From the NCBI RefSeq assembly GCF_000013085.1, contig NC_007643.1, positions 3,233,501 through 3,297,500 on the forward strand: a stretch of DNA of 64,000 nucleotides. The letters run 5' to 3'. The DNA is from Rhodospirillum rubrum ATCC 11170. GTDB lineage: Bacteria > Pseudomonadota > Alphaproteobacteria > Rhodospirillales > Rhodospirillaceae. Position numbers and translations under genes: made by a program. This document shows positions 53,545 to 63,117 of the stretch, piece by piece (the stretch's first letter is position 1; the number at the start of each line of letters is the position of its first letter). Under the pieces are notes generated by a model. That model had not been told where the DNA came from, did not search any database, and was given only the letters and a program-made list of their open reading frames with translations.

Positions 53545-56354
53545 CCCAGCACGGGTTCGATGGCGTCTTCCATTTCCTCGACCGCCCACATGCCATTCTT
53601 TGGTTGGCGGTGGAAGGTCGGCGGCCCGGCGCACCAGCGCCGCCACATGGCGCGATAGGCTCCTTCAAGGTCGGCCACGAAGCCGGGTCCGTCTTGCAAG
53701 GGCGAGGCGCGCAGACGCTCGCGCAAGCCCGCGCGCATCCGCATCAATCCCTCCAGATCGCCGGCCAAGGCAACCGCCTTGGCCACCATATCGTCGACGT
53801 CCTCGCCAAGCAGACGATCGGCGAGACCAAGATTGCCAAGGATGCTCGCCCCCACCCGCCCCGAATGGCGATGGCCGCGCAGGCCGATCACCGGTACGCC
53901 CATGTGCAGGGCTTCGAAGGTGGTGGTGGTGCCGTTATAGGGGAAGGTGTCCAGCGCGATATCGACCTCGGCATAAACCGCCACATGCTCCATCAGGTTC
54001 TTGGCGTAAGGGGCATAGCTCACCTGCTCGGGGTCCACCCCCCAGTCGATCAGACGCTCGATCAAGACCTTGGCGGTGGCGGGATCGCGGAACCCCTTGG
54101 CCTTGAGCAACAGCCGGCTTCCCGGCACCGCATCGAGGATGCGCTTCCAGACCGCGACACAGCCGCGATTGACCTTGGCCATATTATTGAACGAGCCGAA
54201 GGTGATGGTGCCCCGGCTCAGAACCGGCGGCGGCGCCGGATCGGGCAGTCCGGGTACCTCGTCAAACAGCAAAAAACTGCGTGGCAACCGCCACAGGGTT
54301 TCCGAAGCCGGATCCTCGTCCACCCCCAAGGGGTCGGCGAAGCCATCGGTCAGCCGGTAATCGATCGCCGAAAGCCCGGTGGTATTGGGATAGCCCAGAT
54401 AGGTGACCTGGACGGGTGCGGGCTTGAGAGCGAAGATCGACAGGCCGTTGTTGGCGGTATGGCCCGAGAGATCGACCAGGATATCGATTTCGTCCTCGCG
54501 CACCCTCTCGGCCGCCTTTTCCGCCGGCAGGGTGGTGATATCGCGCCAGCGGTCGCAGCCCTCGCGGATCAGATCGGTCATCTGATCGGTCAAGGTCGAC
54601 AGGGAATAGCAGGTGACCTCGACCGCGGCCCGATCATGGGCGCCAACCAGCGGCAGGAAAAAATAGGCGACCGAGTGACGACGGAAGTCGGGCGAGACAT
54701 AGCCGATTCTCAAACGCCGCTCGGGATCACGGGTGTTGTGATGGGTGACATCGGAGAGCTCGGTCGCCCCGGCGCCATACAGGGCGTCCCAGCGCCGGTG
54801 GCGGGCGAAAAGATCGTCCTTCTCCATGGCTTCGACGTAATGAAAGCTGAAGCAGCAATTGCTGTAATGGAAAGGCGGCACCCGCTCGCCGCCTTTTTCC
54901 ACGGCGAGATCGAAAACCTCCAGGGCGGAGGCGTTTTCCATCAGGTCGCTATGGACGCAGCCAAGCAGGAACAAGGTGCGTATATCCTCGGGAAAATCCT
55001 CGCGGATGGACTGGGCGAGGGCCAGCGACTCGACCAGCCGGCCTTGCGACCAGCGCACCACCCCCAGCGAGGCGCGCGCTTCAACATGGTCGGGTTTTTT
55101 GGCGAGAACGGTCTCGAAAACCGTCGCGCAGTCCTCATAGGCGTTTTCCTGGAAGTAATGGAGCCCCAGGGTGGCAAGAAGCCCCACATCGCCGGGAAAC
55201 CGCGCGAGCGCCGGTTCCAGAACGCCAAGAACCTCCTTGCCGGCATTGATGTGAATGAGAAAGCAGGCGAGGTTGACGATGATATCCACGCAATCGGGCG
55301 CCAGAGCCGCCGCCTTGCGGAAATGCTCCTCCGCCCTCTGGCGATCCTGGGCGGCGAGCAGGGCCAGCCCCAGATTGCTGTGGGTTTCCGCCGAACGGCC
55401 ATCACACGCCAGGGCGCGTTCCAGAATCGCCACGGCCTCGTCAACCCGCCTCAGGCCGCGCAGGATATTGGCCTGGGTGTTGAGCACGGTCACATCGTGC
55501 GGACGCAACGACGCCGCCCGCTCGGCATGGACCAGGGCCTCGTCGCGCCGGCCCAGATCGCGCAGGGCCTGGGCCAGATTGTTGTGGGCCTCGAAGCTAT
55601 CGGGGGCGCGACGGATGGCCTGACCATAGGCCTCGACGGCGCGCTCCAGGGCGTCGGCCGAGCGCGCGGCGCGGATTTCGAGATTGCCGAGATTGGTCCA
55701 GGCCATCGGCGCGGCGCCATCGCGCAGGATGGCGTTTTTGAAGGCCTCCCGCGCCGCCTCGCCCTCGCCCAAGGCCGCCAGGGCGACGCCGCGGATATTC
55801 CACCAGTCGGCGCCGTCGTCGCCGCAGGTCTTCGCCCGCTCCAGGGCCTCAAGCGCCTCGCCTGGAGCGCCGCCCAGCAAGGTGGCGGCCAACCCCCGCC
55901 AATTCTCGCCATCAGCGGACTCCACGGCCACGGCGCGGCGCGCCGCCGTGATCGCCGCCCCCACCTGCCCCAGGGCCCGGTAATGGGCGCCGAGCATGCG
56001 GGGAAACACCGCGTTCATCGGGGCGACATCCCCCGCCCGCTCCAAAACCTCGGAGACCTCGGCCATCCGCCCCTGGGCCTTGAGAACATCGACCAGCGCA
56101 CAGACGGCGCGGGCATGAAAGGGATCATCGATGGGATCAAGGGCGAGGGCCCGGCGCAGCGGCTGCTCGGCTTCCAGGGGGCGCCCAAGGGCGACCCGGG
56201 TCAAACCGAACAGGATCAGCCCGGCGGAGTCCTCGGGATGGCGCGACAGGTGAAGATCAAGAAGAACATCGGCATGATCGGCCTCTCCGGCATCCAGGCA
56301 AGCCGCCGCTTGGCGAACCAGCGGAGAGGTCGGCCGCAGGCGGCTGGTGTCCAT
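53541..56354 (-). CDS. TPR/OGT-like (GT41) glycosyltransferase
   Basis: A 937-residue protein. The first half is tetratricopeptide repeats; the second is an O-GlcNAc transferase/SPINDLY-type domain: PDFRRHSVAYFFLPL with the conserved His, DLSGHTANNGLSIFALKPAP, VTYLGYPNTTG, FGSFNNMAKVN and DTFPYNGTTTTFEALHMGVP. Such soluble enzymes glycosylate Ser/Thr of target proteins recognised by the TPR. Caulobacter FlmG, which modifies flagellin, is of TPR-glycosyltransferase type. The gene lies 59 bases beyond flaF and the flagellin regulator genes. Confidence 0.85.
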   Translation of the reverse strand: MDTSRLRPTSPLVRQAAACLDAGEADHADVLLDLHLSRHPEDSAGLILFGLTRVALGRPLEAEQPLRRALALDPIDDPFHARAVCALVDVLKAQGRMAEVSEVLERAGDVAPMNAVFPRMLGAHYRALGQVGAAITAARRAVAVESADGENWRGLAATLLGGAPGEALEALERAKTCGDDGADWWNIRGVALAALGEGEAAREAFKNAILRDGAAPMAWTNLGNLEIRAARSADALERAVEAYGQAIRRAPDSFEAHNNLAQALRDLGRRDEALVHAERAASLRPHDVTVLNTQANILRGLRRVDEAVAILERALACDGRSAETHSNLGLALLAAQDRQRAEEHFRKAAALAPDCVDIIVNLACFLIHINAGKEVLGVLEPALARFPGDVGLLATLGLHYFQENAYEDCATVFETVLAKKPDHVEARASLGVVRWSQGRLVESLALAQSIREDFPEDIRTLFLLGCVHSDLMENASALEVFDLAVEKGGERVPPFHYSNCCFSFHYVEAMEKDDLFARHRRWDALYGAGATELSDVTHHNTRDPERRLRIGYVSPDFRRHSVAYFFLPLVGAHDRAAVEVTCYSLSTLTDQMTDLIREGCDRWRDITTLPAEKAAERVREDEIDILVDLSGHTANNGLSIFALKPAPVQVTYLGYPNTTGLSAIDYRLTDGFADPLGVDEDPASETLWRLPRSFLLFDEVPGLPDPAPPPVLSRGTITFGSFNNMAKVNRGCVAVWKRILDAVPGSRLLLKAKGFRDPATAKVLIERLIDWGVDPEQVSYAPYAKNLMEHVAVYAEVDIALDTFPYNGTTTTFEALHMGVPVIGLRGHRHSGRVGASILGNLGLADRLLGEDVDDMVAKAVALAGDLEGLMRMRAGLRERLRASPLQDGPGFVADLEGAYRAMWRRWCAGPPTFHRQPKNGMWAVEEMEDAIEPVLG

Positions 56355-56413
56355 GGCGGAGGATCCTGACCAGAAAAGCGCGGATGGGGGCGGGCGGCTA
56401 TCGGCCGCTCCGT

Positions 56414-56800
56414 TCAGCCCGCCGTCGATTGCTGTTCGGGGGCCGCGCGCAGACCCGCGGCAAGATTGCGATTGATGCTGATCAGGATTTCCAACTCGCC
56501 CACCTCACCCGAACGCAGCGAAGCCGTGGTCTGGCGGTCGACGAACAACGACAGACTCATGATATTGGCTTTCAACTCGGGCGGCAGGGTATTGGCCGGC
56601 TCGGTGATGTCGGCCTGAATGATCGTCCACAACAGGTGATTGAAGCGCAGGGCCTGGGAGAACGCGGTCTTATCGTTGGGCTTGGTCCGGGCCTCCTCCA
56701 GCATCACTGCCGCCTTAGTAAAGGCCATCGCCTCGACCTCACGGGGTGTGAGAGTCGACTTCTGGCTTTGCTGATAGGCCCGGATCGGATCCTTCACCAT
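56414..56800 (-). CDS. flaF: Flagellin regulator FlaF
   Basis: A 128-residue helical protein with FlaF motifs (AYQQSQKSTLTPREVEAMAF, FNHLLWTIIQADI, LPPELKANIMSLSLFVDRQT). In Caulobacter FlaF is required for flagellin export or translation and counters FlbT. ATG at 56800 has a GGAGG site and lies inside the end of flbT (62-base overlap), indicating coupled translation. Confidence 0.9.
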   Translation of the reverse strand: MVKDPIRAYQQSQKSTLTPREVEAMAFTKAAVMLEEARTKPNDKTAFSQALRFNHLLWTIIQADITEPANTLPPELKANIMSLSLFVDRQTTASLRSGEVGELEILISINRNLAAGLRAAPEQQSTAG

Positions 56801-57185
56801 GTCTCAAAACCTCCGCTTCGTAATCGATGAGTTTTCGGCAGACCTTAAGCGCCCGATAGTGATCGCCACTGATGATGCATTCCGAAACCTCATGCATAAG
56901 ATCGATCGCCCGAGGTTCCAGAGGCAGCAAGATAAGCTGTCTTAGCAGAAGAAAGTAAAGGTTATGGAAATCTCGCTCCTTTTCTGGGGCGACATACATG
57001 TTGAGGATGGCGAAATACAGCTTCTTGGCAACCGTATCCGCTTGGTCCTCGGTAACGATATCCTTCTGCCGCAAAACCGGTACGCGATTGAGAATCACCA
57101 GTTCGGCTTTATTGGGTCCGTTGGCGATGACCGCCGTTCCGACCAGGATCTTCTCGTTGGGCTTGAGCGTGACCTTAAGGGGCAT
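56739..57185 (-). CDS. flbT: Flagellin mRNA regulator FlbT
   Basis: A 148-residue protein: MPLKVTLKPNEKILVGTAVIAN start, IVTEDQADTVAKKLYFAI middle and HEVSECIISGDHYRALKVCR end are the FlbT pattern. FlbT binds the flagellin 5' leader and lowers translation until the hook is complete. Start at 57185; the frame to 57236 is unsupported. It lies downstream of flagellin, after a strong terminator, so it needs its own promoter or read-through. Confidence 0.92.
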   Translation of the reverse strand: MPLKVTLKPNEKILVGTAVIANGPNKAELVILNRVPVLRQKDIVTEDQADTVAKKLYFAILNMYVAPEKERDFHNLYFLLLRQLILLPLEPRAIDLMHEVSECIISGDHYRALKVCRKLIDYEAEVLRHGEGSDPGLSAKPEVDSHTP

Positions 57186-57376
57186 GAACCATTGACCATG
57201 ACGAAGGGAAACCGTAGCCCTTGAAGGGCGAACCACTCAGCGGTTACGCCCGGGACTATCCGGCCGCAGCCGGTTAAGGGGATTATCGACGAAACCCCCG
57301 CCTTCGCAAAGACGAAAGGCGTATGCGCGCCGCTCCGCCCGGAATGGTCCGTGGTATGCTTGATCCCTTTGAAGGA

Positions 57377-57404
57377 AAACGGCGGTCGGACACCCGACCG
57401 CCGT
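57377..57404 (-). terminator. Flagellin terminator
   Basis: A perfect 12-bp stem AACGGCGGTCGG / CCGACCGCCGTT with a 4-base loop, followed on the minus strand by TTCCTT. It lies 30 bases after the flagellin stop. Confidence 0.85.
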
Positions 57405-57434
57405 TCCCGTTCGTCTTCGTCGTCGGCGGAGACC

Positions 57435-58304
57435 TTAGAACAGACGCAGAACGGCCTGTTCGGACTGCTGAGCGATCGAGAGAGAGATCGTGCCGAGCTG
57501 CTGGCGGGTCTTCAACGACAGCATGTTGGCCGATTCCTTGTTCAGATCGGCGTTGACCAGGTCCGCGGCGCCACCTTCCAGAGTGTTGATCAGAGTGGAG
57601 GTGAAATCCTCGCGGATCTGAAGCATCGACGCGTTGGTACCAAAGGTCTGAGCCGAGTCACGAACCGTGGTCAGGGCCGAGTCGATTTGGTTGATCGCGT
57701 TGTCGATGACGCCGCCATAGACCGAAACGGTGGTATCGGCCCAACCCGCCGCGGCATTCTGCGCCGAAGAGACGCTGATGCCCGAGGTGCCGTCCACGTT
57801 CGAGGCGATGCCCTTGATGACCAGCTTGCGGTCGGAGGCCGAGGGCGATTCCGAGAACTTGACGGTCAGGGTATCGGCGCCCGACTTGATCAGGTTCACG
57901 CCGCCGTAGTTAGCGTCATTGGTCAGATGGTCGATCTGGCTGCGCAGTTCGTTGAACTGGCTCGACAGCTTGGCGCGGGTGGTCGAGTCGGCACTGGCCG
58001 TAGCTTTCGCCGAGGCGGCGATGGCCTTCATCTGCTTCAGGACGTCTTCGACATTCTCAAGGGCGTCGGTCGCCGTCTTCAGAACCTGGATGCCTTCGCT
58101 GATGCCGTTCTTGATGGTGGCAAGATCGGTGGCGCGGCTATTGAGGTTACGGGCTTTGAAGAACGACAGCGCGTCGTCGATGGCGCTGTTCACGGCCTTG
58201 CCGGTGGACAGACGATCCTGGGTCCTACCGATCAAATCGGTGGTCCGGGTCAGCGCCAGCAGGTTCGAACGCGTGGAGGAAGAAAGCGTAATGTTGTCGG
58301 CCAT
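57435..58304 (-). CDS. Flagellin
   Basis: A 289-residue filament subunit. The N-terminal D0/D1 helices (SSTRSNLLALTRTTDLIGRT, QDRLSTGKAVNSAIDD) and C-terminal D1/D0 (SMLQIREDFTSTLINTLEGG; QQLGTISLSIAQQSEQAVLRL) flank a short middle region (about 150-200), so there is little surface domain. Many Ser/Thr in the middle could accept glycans. AAGGGAT is the ribosome site. Flanked by FlbT/FlaF and TPR-glycosyltransferase genes. Confidence 0.95.
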   Translation of the reverse strand: MADNITLSSSTRSNLLALTRTTDLIGRTQDRLSTGKAVNSAIDDALSFFKARNLNSRATDLATIKNGISEGIQVLKTATDALENVEDVLKQMKAIAASAKATASADSTTRAKLSSQFNELRSQIDHLTNDANYGGVNLIKSGADTLTVKFSESPSASDRKLVIKGIASNVDGTSGISVSSAQNAAAGWADTTVSVYGGVIDNAINQIDSALTTVRDSAQTFGTNASMLQIREDFTSTLINTLEGGAADLVNADLNKESANMLSLKTRQQLGTISLSIAQQSEQAVLRLF

Positions 58305-58441
58305 AGTATCAATCCCTTTCTAGGATCGCTGCGGGTGACGTTCTTGTCATCGGCGACTGGCCCGCCTTGCGACGGGTCCCACGGCTTGCGGGACAAGCGG
58401 GCATTCCTGCCGTTTGCATCCCTGCGTGACCAGCTGATGTA

Positions 58442-58470
58442 AAGCTACGCGTCACCCTTCCCCTTGTCAA
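58442..58470 (-). promoter_or_regulatory. Candidate flagellin promoter and leader
   Basis: Minus-strand TTGACA (58465-58470), a 17-base spacer and TAGCTT (58442-58447). The transcript would have a leader of about 130 bases with GTCCC/GGGAC and other pairings, which could be the FlbT target. The -10 is poor and a flagellar sigma factor may be used instead. Confidence 0.3.
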
Positions 58471-58590
58471 TCGCTGGTCCATAGGCCAGAAGTCTATAGG
58501 TCCTTCGCCTTTGGCTTTCCTCCCCATCGCGCCGATCCCTTCGGGCCCGGTCGCGGTGTCGCCCCTTCCGATCTTGAACGGATCGCCCCC

Positions 58591-60945
58591 ATGTCGCAGA
58601 ACGCGCCCCCCCCTCTTCCCGTCTCCCCTCCCCTTCCCGTCGCTGCGCGGGCGGCCTTTTTATGGTGCCTGCGCCTCGACGAGGGGGGCGATCGTCCGGG
58701 CGCCCTCGAAGCCTGTCGAAACGCCCTCGCCCTCGCCCCCGACCACCCCGACCTGCTGGCGGCCCAAGGCGCCATTGCCCTGGCGGAGAACGACGCTTCC
58801 CAGGCCCGCGCCGCCTTCGACCACCTCGCGGCGACGACCCCGGCCGATGCCCGGGGGTGGCATGGCCTGGGCCGCGTTCATCTGGCCCTTGGCGAGCCCG
58901 CCGACGCCTTGCTCGCCCTCGATCGGGCGACCGAGCGCGCCCAGGCGCCGCTCGCCGGTCTTGCCCATGACCGGGCGCTCGCCCTGCGCCAACTCGGCCG
59001 CTTTGACGAAGCGCTCGCCACCCTTGAGCGGGCCCTGGAACACTCCCCCGGGGACTGCGCCTTGCTTACCCAGAAGGCCCGGGTCCTGGAACGGGCGCGG
59101 CGCCCGCGCGACGCCGCCGAGGTGGCCGGCCAGGTTCTGGCCCGCCATCCCGACGACGCCACCGCCCAGGCCGTTCTCGCCGACGCCTTGCTCACCCTCG
59201 GCCGCCCGGGGGAGGCGCTCGCCCCCGCCCGCGCCCTTCTCGACCGTTTGCTTGCCCCCCCCGCCGCCGCCACGCCCGAGGCCTTGCTCGATGCCTTGGA
59301 GCGCGTCGGACGCTGCCTGCGCGTTCTTGGCCGCCACGGCGTCTGGGTCGAAGACTCGCGGCGGGTCTGTGCCCGCCTGCCCGACCATCCCGACGCGCTG
59401 TCGGCCCTGGCCACGGCTTTGTGGTGGAGCGGCGATTTCCCCGGCGCCCTGGTGCCGCTGCGGCGGGCCCTGGTCCTCGACCCCAGCCATCCCACCGCCC
59501 TCTGGCAAAGCATGCTCTATCCGCTGCAGCCGGTTTATGCGACCGAGGCCGCCCGCGCCGAAGCCCTGGCCGAGCACCGGCGCGCCGCCCGTGATCTGGC
59601 GCGCCTGCCCCCCGAGCGCCTGTCGAGCGTCGATCCGCTGCTGATCGGCTATCCCTTCTACGCCCCCTATCACGGGCCGCTTGATCTCGACGCCCAGCGG
59701 CGGATCGGCGCCACCTTATGCGCGGCCCAGGCCGATTGGGCCGCCCGCCATCCTGTGGCGGCCTCTTCGCCTGCCCACAGCGGCCCGCGCGGCGATGACC
59801 GCAAGCGGGTGGCTTTCGTCAGCGCCTTCTTTCGCGCCCATACGGTTTGCAAGCTGTTCAAGGCCTGGATCGAAGACCTCGACCGCGACCGCTTCCACGT
59901 CAGCGTCCTTCATCTCGACGAGCGGGCCGACGAGGAGACGGCGGCGATCGCCGCCCTGGCCGACCGCTTCCACCACCTGCCGCGCGGCGGCATGGCGGCG
60001 CGCGCCGTGCTGGGCGATCTCGCCCCCCACGCCATCGTCTATCCCGAACTGGGCATGAACAACGATACCCTGCGGCTGGCCGCCCTGCGGCTGGCCCCGG
60101 TGCAGGCGGTGGCCTGGGGGCATCCCGCCAGCAGCGGCTTGCCGACCCTCGATCTGTTTCTTTCAAGCGATCTGATGGAACCCGAGGGCGGCGAAGCGGC
60201 CTACAGCGAACGCCTCGTCCGCCTGCCCGGGCTGTCGATCCGCTACAGCCCGGCCTTTTCGGTGGACGACCGCGAGCAGGCGCGCCGCGAAACCCGCGCC
60301 GCCCTGGGGCTCGACGAGGCCACCCCGCTGTTGCTCAGCTTGCAGACCCACCCCAAATACGCCCCGGCCGACGACGCCTTGCTCGCCGCCATCGCCGCCC
60401 GCCTGCCCGAGGCCCGCTTCGCCCTGATCGATTCGCGCTTCCCCATCCCCGGAACCATCCTGCGCCAGCGCCTGGACGATGCCTTCCGCGCCCAGGGGGT
60501 CGATCCCGAGGGGCGTATCCTGATGCGCCCGCCGATGCCGCTTGAAGCCTATCGGCGGCTCAATCTGGCCGGAGATCTGTTCCTTGACACCCCGGCGTGG
60601 TCGGGGGGCAACACCACCTTCGAGGCCATCCATTGCGGCCTGCCCATCCTCACCCTGCCCGGCACCACGCTGTGGGCGCGCCATTCGGCGGCGATCCTGA
60701 CGGCCCTTGGCATTGACGAGACCATCGCCCGCGACCGCGAAGACTATGTTGATCTGGCCGAGCGCCTGATCCGCGATCCCGCTTGGCGGGTCGGCTTGGT
60801 CAAGCGGGCGACCGCCGCCAAAAACGCCCTGTTCACCGATCGCCGGCCGGGCGCCGCCCTGTCCGATGTCCTCTGCGACGCCATCGACCGGGCGTCGTCG
60901 TCTTCCCCCCTTGCCAAGGATGCCCCATGGCCGACCGCTCGCTGA
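58591..60945 (+). CDS. TPR/OGT-like (GT41) glycosyltransferase, second copy
   Basis: A 784-residue protein. Residues 1-330 are tetratricopeptide repeats; 400-770 are an OGT/SPINDLY-like catalytic domain (KRVAFVSAFFRAHTVCKLF with His, YPELGMNNDTLRLAALRLAP, AWGHPASSGLPTLDLFLSSD, DTPAWSGGNTTFEAIHCGLP). It differs from the 937-residue paralogue in several motif residues, so a different sugar or target is likely. It is divergent from flagellin and heads a four-gene operon of overlapping genes. Confidence 0.82.
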   Translation: MSQNAPPPLPVSPPLPVAARAAFLWCLRLDEGGDRPGALEACRNALALAPDHPDLLAAQGAIALAENDASQARAAFDHLAATTPADARGWHGLGRVHLALGEPADALLALDRATERAQAPLAGLAHDRALALRQLGRFDEALATLERALEHSPGDCALLTQKARVLERARRPRDAAEVAGQVLARHPDDATAQAVLADALLTLGRPGEALAPARALLDRLLAPPAAATPEALLDALERVGRCLRVLGRHGVWVEDSRRVCARLPDHPDALSALATALWWSGDFPGALVPLRRALVLDPSHPTALWQSMLYPLQPVYATEAARAEALAEHRRAARDLARLPPERLSSVDPLLIGYPFYAPYHGPLDLDAQRRIGATLCAAQADWAARHPVAASSPAHSGPRGDDRKRVAFVSAFFRAHTVCKLFKAWIEDLDRDRFHVSVLHLDERADEETAAIAALADRFHHLPRGGMAARAVLGDLAPHAIVYPELGMNNDTLRLAALRLAPVQAVAWGHPASSGLPTLDLFLSSDLMEPEGGEAAYSERLVRLPGLSIRYSPAFSVDDREQARRETRAALGLDEATPLLLSLQTHPKYAPADDALLAAIAARLPEARFALIDSRFPIPGTILRQRLDDAFRAQGVDPEGRILMRPPMPLEAYRRLNLAGDLFLDTPAWSGGNTTFEAIHCGLPILTLPGTTLWARHSAAILTALGIDETIARDREDYVDLAERLIRDPAWRVGLVKRATAAKNALFTDRRPGAALSDVLCDAIDRASSSSPLAKDAPWPTAR

Positions 60946-61625
60946 TCGTCGTGACCGCCTATGATGACGGCTTCGCCGCGATGGGAGATCGCGCGGCCGA
61001 ACGCCTGCGCGCCTATGCCGCCCAGTATGGCTTCGCCTGCCATGTCGAACGCAAATTATCGTCGGGCCGCCCGCCGGCCTGGAACAAGATCGCGGTGATC
61101 CGCGCCCTGCTCAGCCAAACCTACGAGACGGTGCTGTGGGTCGATGCCGACGCCCTGATCCTCCGCCTCGACAGCGATATTCGCGCCGTCGCCACCGCCG
61201 CCGACAAGGACCTGCTGCTCGCTTGCCATCACCAATGGGTCGAGCCGATGCCCGGCATGGCCGTGCGCTTCGATATCCCCAATACGGGGGTCATGGTGCT
61301 GCGACGCTCGGCCTGGACGCTCGATTTCCTGGAGCGGGTGTGGGAGGCCGAACGCTGGCTGACCCATCCCTGGTGGGAAAACGCCGCAGTGATCGAACTC
61401 ATGGGCTACCATCGCCTGCTCGACTCCGCGGCCATCAACCAGCCCGATCCGGCGGTGATGGACCATATCGGCTGGCTTGGCTGGGAATGGAACAGCGTGC
61501 CCGGGCTCTGCGAGGTCACTGATCCGGTGATCCGCCATTACACCCGCCGGGGCGATTTCGCCGAGCGCCTCGCCGAGATGACCGCCGATTTTGAAACCGT
61601 TTCGGCCCGGGAGGAGACGCGATGA
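60927..61625 (+). CDS. GT34-like glycosyltransferase
   Basis: A 232-residue cytosolic protein. The sequence LWVDADALI holds a DxD metal-sugar site; NTGVMVLRRS and a WNSVPGL-type C-terminal part fit galactosyltransferase family 34 (MNN10/GMA12-like) folds. The start overlaps the end of the TPR/OGT gene by 19 bases, and the next gene overlaps by four, so all are co-translated. Likely builds or extends a small glycan. Confidence 0.72.
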   Translation: MADRSLIVVTAYDDGFAAMGDRAAERLRAYAAQYGFACHVERKLSSGRPPAWNKIAVIRALLSQTYETVLWVDADALILRLDSDIRAVATAADKDLLLACHHQWVEPMPGMAVRFDIPNTGVMVLRRSAWTLDFLERVWEAERWLTHPWWENAAVIELMGYHRLLDSAAINQPDPAVMDHIGWLGWEWNSVPGLCEVTDPVIRHYTRRGDFAERLAEMTADFETVSAREETR

Positions 61626-62200
61626 AACTCAACCTTGGGTGCGGGTCGCACAGAATGGACGGCTGGGTGAACGTCGACCGCGCAGCCACGCTGGCCCCCG
61701 ATCAGGTGGTCGATCTGGAAGCCGTGCCCTGGCCCTGGGCCGATGACAGCGCCGAGGAGATCTTGCTCTCCCATGTGCTGGAACACCTGGGGCCGACGCC
61801 GGCGAATTTCCTCGCCATCATGAGCGAGCTTTGGCGGATCTGCCGCCCAGGGGCGCAGATCACCATTTTCGTCCCCCATCCCCGTCACAGCTCCTTCCTC
61901 AATGATCCAACCCATATCCGGCCGATCACGCCCGAGGGATTGTTGCTGTTTGATCGCCAAAGGAACCGCGACTGGCAGGCCTCGGGGGTCAGCAACACTC
62001 CGCTGGCCTTGATCCTCGGCATCGATTTCGCGGTGCTCGAGACCGAGCATTTCCTGGAGGAGCCCTGGCTGTCCCAAGCCCGCAGCGGCGCGATTTCCCA
62101 CGAGGCGTTGATCGAGGCCGAGAAGCGCCATAACAACGTCATCGTCCAAACCCGGATCCTGCTCGAGGCCCGCAAGGACCAAGGGACCGCCCTCCCATGA
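61622..62200 (+). CDS. SAM-dependent methyltransferase
   Basis: A 192-residue class I methyltransferase-like protein: LNLGCGSHRMDGWVNVD is the SAM-binding glycine loop and acidic strand 2, and LSHVLEHLGP is motif II-III. The C-terminal half is short, as in sugar-modifying methyltransferases beside glycosyltransferases. GGGAGG ribosome site. O-methylation of the glycan made by neighbouring enzymes is inferred. Confidence 0.78.
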   Translation: MKLNLGCGSHRMDGWVNVDRAATLAPDQVVDLEAVPWPWADDSAEEILLSHVLEHLGPTPANFLAIMSELWRICRPGAQITIFVPHPRHSSFLNDPTHIRPITPEGLLLFDRQRNRDWQASGVSNTPLALILGIDFAVLETEHFLEEPWLSQARSGAISHEALIEAEKRHNNVIVQTRILLEARKDQGTALP

Positions 62201-63012
62201 CCGGGCTTTTGGCGATCCGCGATGGCGATATCACCCTCGAGGGGGTGCGCTTGCGCACCCGCCATCTTGGTCCCGATCGTCCCGGACCCCGGCTGGTCTT
62301 CCTCCACGAGGGGCTAGGCTCGATCGGCCAGTGGAAGGCGTTTCCCCAAGCGCTCTGCGCCGCCACCGGCTTGCCCGGCTTTCTTTACGAGCGCCAGGGA
62401 TTTGGCGGCTCCGACCCGATCGTTCCCGGCCCGCGCCCCCTGGCTTACCTCGATCACGAAGCCACGCGGGTACTGCCCGCCGTGCTCGATCGCTTAGGGA
62501 TCGACCAACCGGTTCTGGTCGGCCATAGCGACGGCGCCACCCTGGCCCTGCTCTTCGCCGCCGCCTTTCCCACGCGGGCCAAGGCCGTGGTCAGCATCGC
62601 CGCCCATGTTTTCGTCGAAGAGATCACCCTGGCCGGAATCGACGCCGCCGTCCACGCCTGGACCCACGGCGATTTGCGCGACCGCCTGTCGCGCCACCAT
62701 GGCGCCAATACCGAGGGCGCCTTTCGCGGCTGGGCGGAAACCTGGCGTCTGCCGGCCTTCCGCGACTGGTCGATGACGGCCCGCCTGCCCGCCATCCGCT
62801 GCCCGCTGCTGGCCATCCAGGGCGAAGACGACAGCTATGGCAGCCCCCGTCAGGTCGCCACCATTGTCGCCCTGGCCGGCGGCCCGGCCACGCCCCTGAT
62901 GCTGCCCGGCTGCGGCCATATGCCCCACCTGCAGGTCCCCGAGCGCACGGTGGAGGCGGCGGGGCGCTTTATCGTCGAAAGCCTGGAGGGAGCCACGCCG
63001 GATGTGATCTAG
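62197..63012 (+). CDS. Alpha/beta hydrolase
   Basis: A 271-residue hydrolase with nucleophile elbow GHSDGA (Ser111), an acidic residue in GEDDSYG (Asp212) and CGHMPH (His241), giving a complete triad. The oxyanion region FLHEGLGS is typical of the BioH/epoxide-esterase group. No signal peptide. It overlaps the methyltransferase by four bases; substrate unknown. Its stop codon lies in repeat copy B. Confidence 0.82.
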   Translation: MTGLLAIRDGDITLEGVRLRTRHLGPDRPGPRLVFLHEGLGSIGQWKAFPQALCAATGLPGFLYERQGFGGSDPIVPGPRPLAYLDHEATRVLPAVLDRLGIDQPVLVGHSDGATLALLFAAAFPTRAKAVVSIAAHVFVEEITLAGIDAAVHAWTHGDLRDRLSRHHGANTEGAFRGWAETWRLPAFRDWSMTARLPAIRCPLLAIQGEDDSYGSPRQVATIVALAGGPATPLMLPGCGHMPHLQVPERTVEAAGRFIVESLEGATPDVI

Positions 63013-63117
63013 AGAGCAAATCCCGAGCGATTTGGTCCAGAGCGCGACGACGATTTGCTTCACGATGACGATCTTAGGGCGATGTGCGGAGCCCCTGTTT
63101 CACGCGCATCGCCCTTA
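63010..63117 (+). repeat. Dispersed two-hairpin intergenic repeat, copy B
   Basis: It starts at the hydrolase stop (TAGAGAGCAAATCCC), has AGAGCGCGACGACGATTTGCTT, then a diverged hairpin 2 (AGGGCGATGTGCG with CGCGCATCGCCCT, one G-U pair replacing a G-C), and ends in the TetR stop. It fills the whole convergent gap. Confidence 0.82.

Noticed and set aside
58405-58425. Possible sigma-54 site (GG...GC) upstream of flagellin
   Set aside because: Spacing between GG and GC is 12 rather than 10 bases, so it does not fit.
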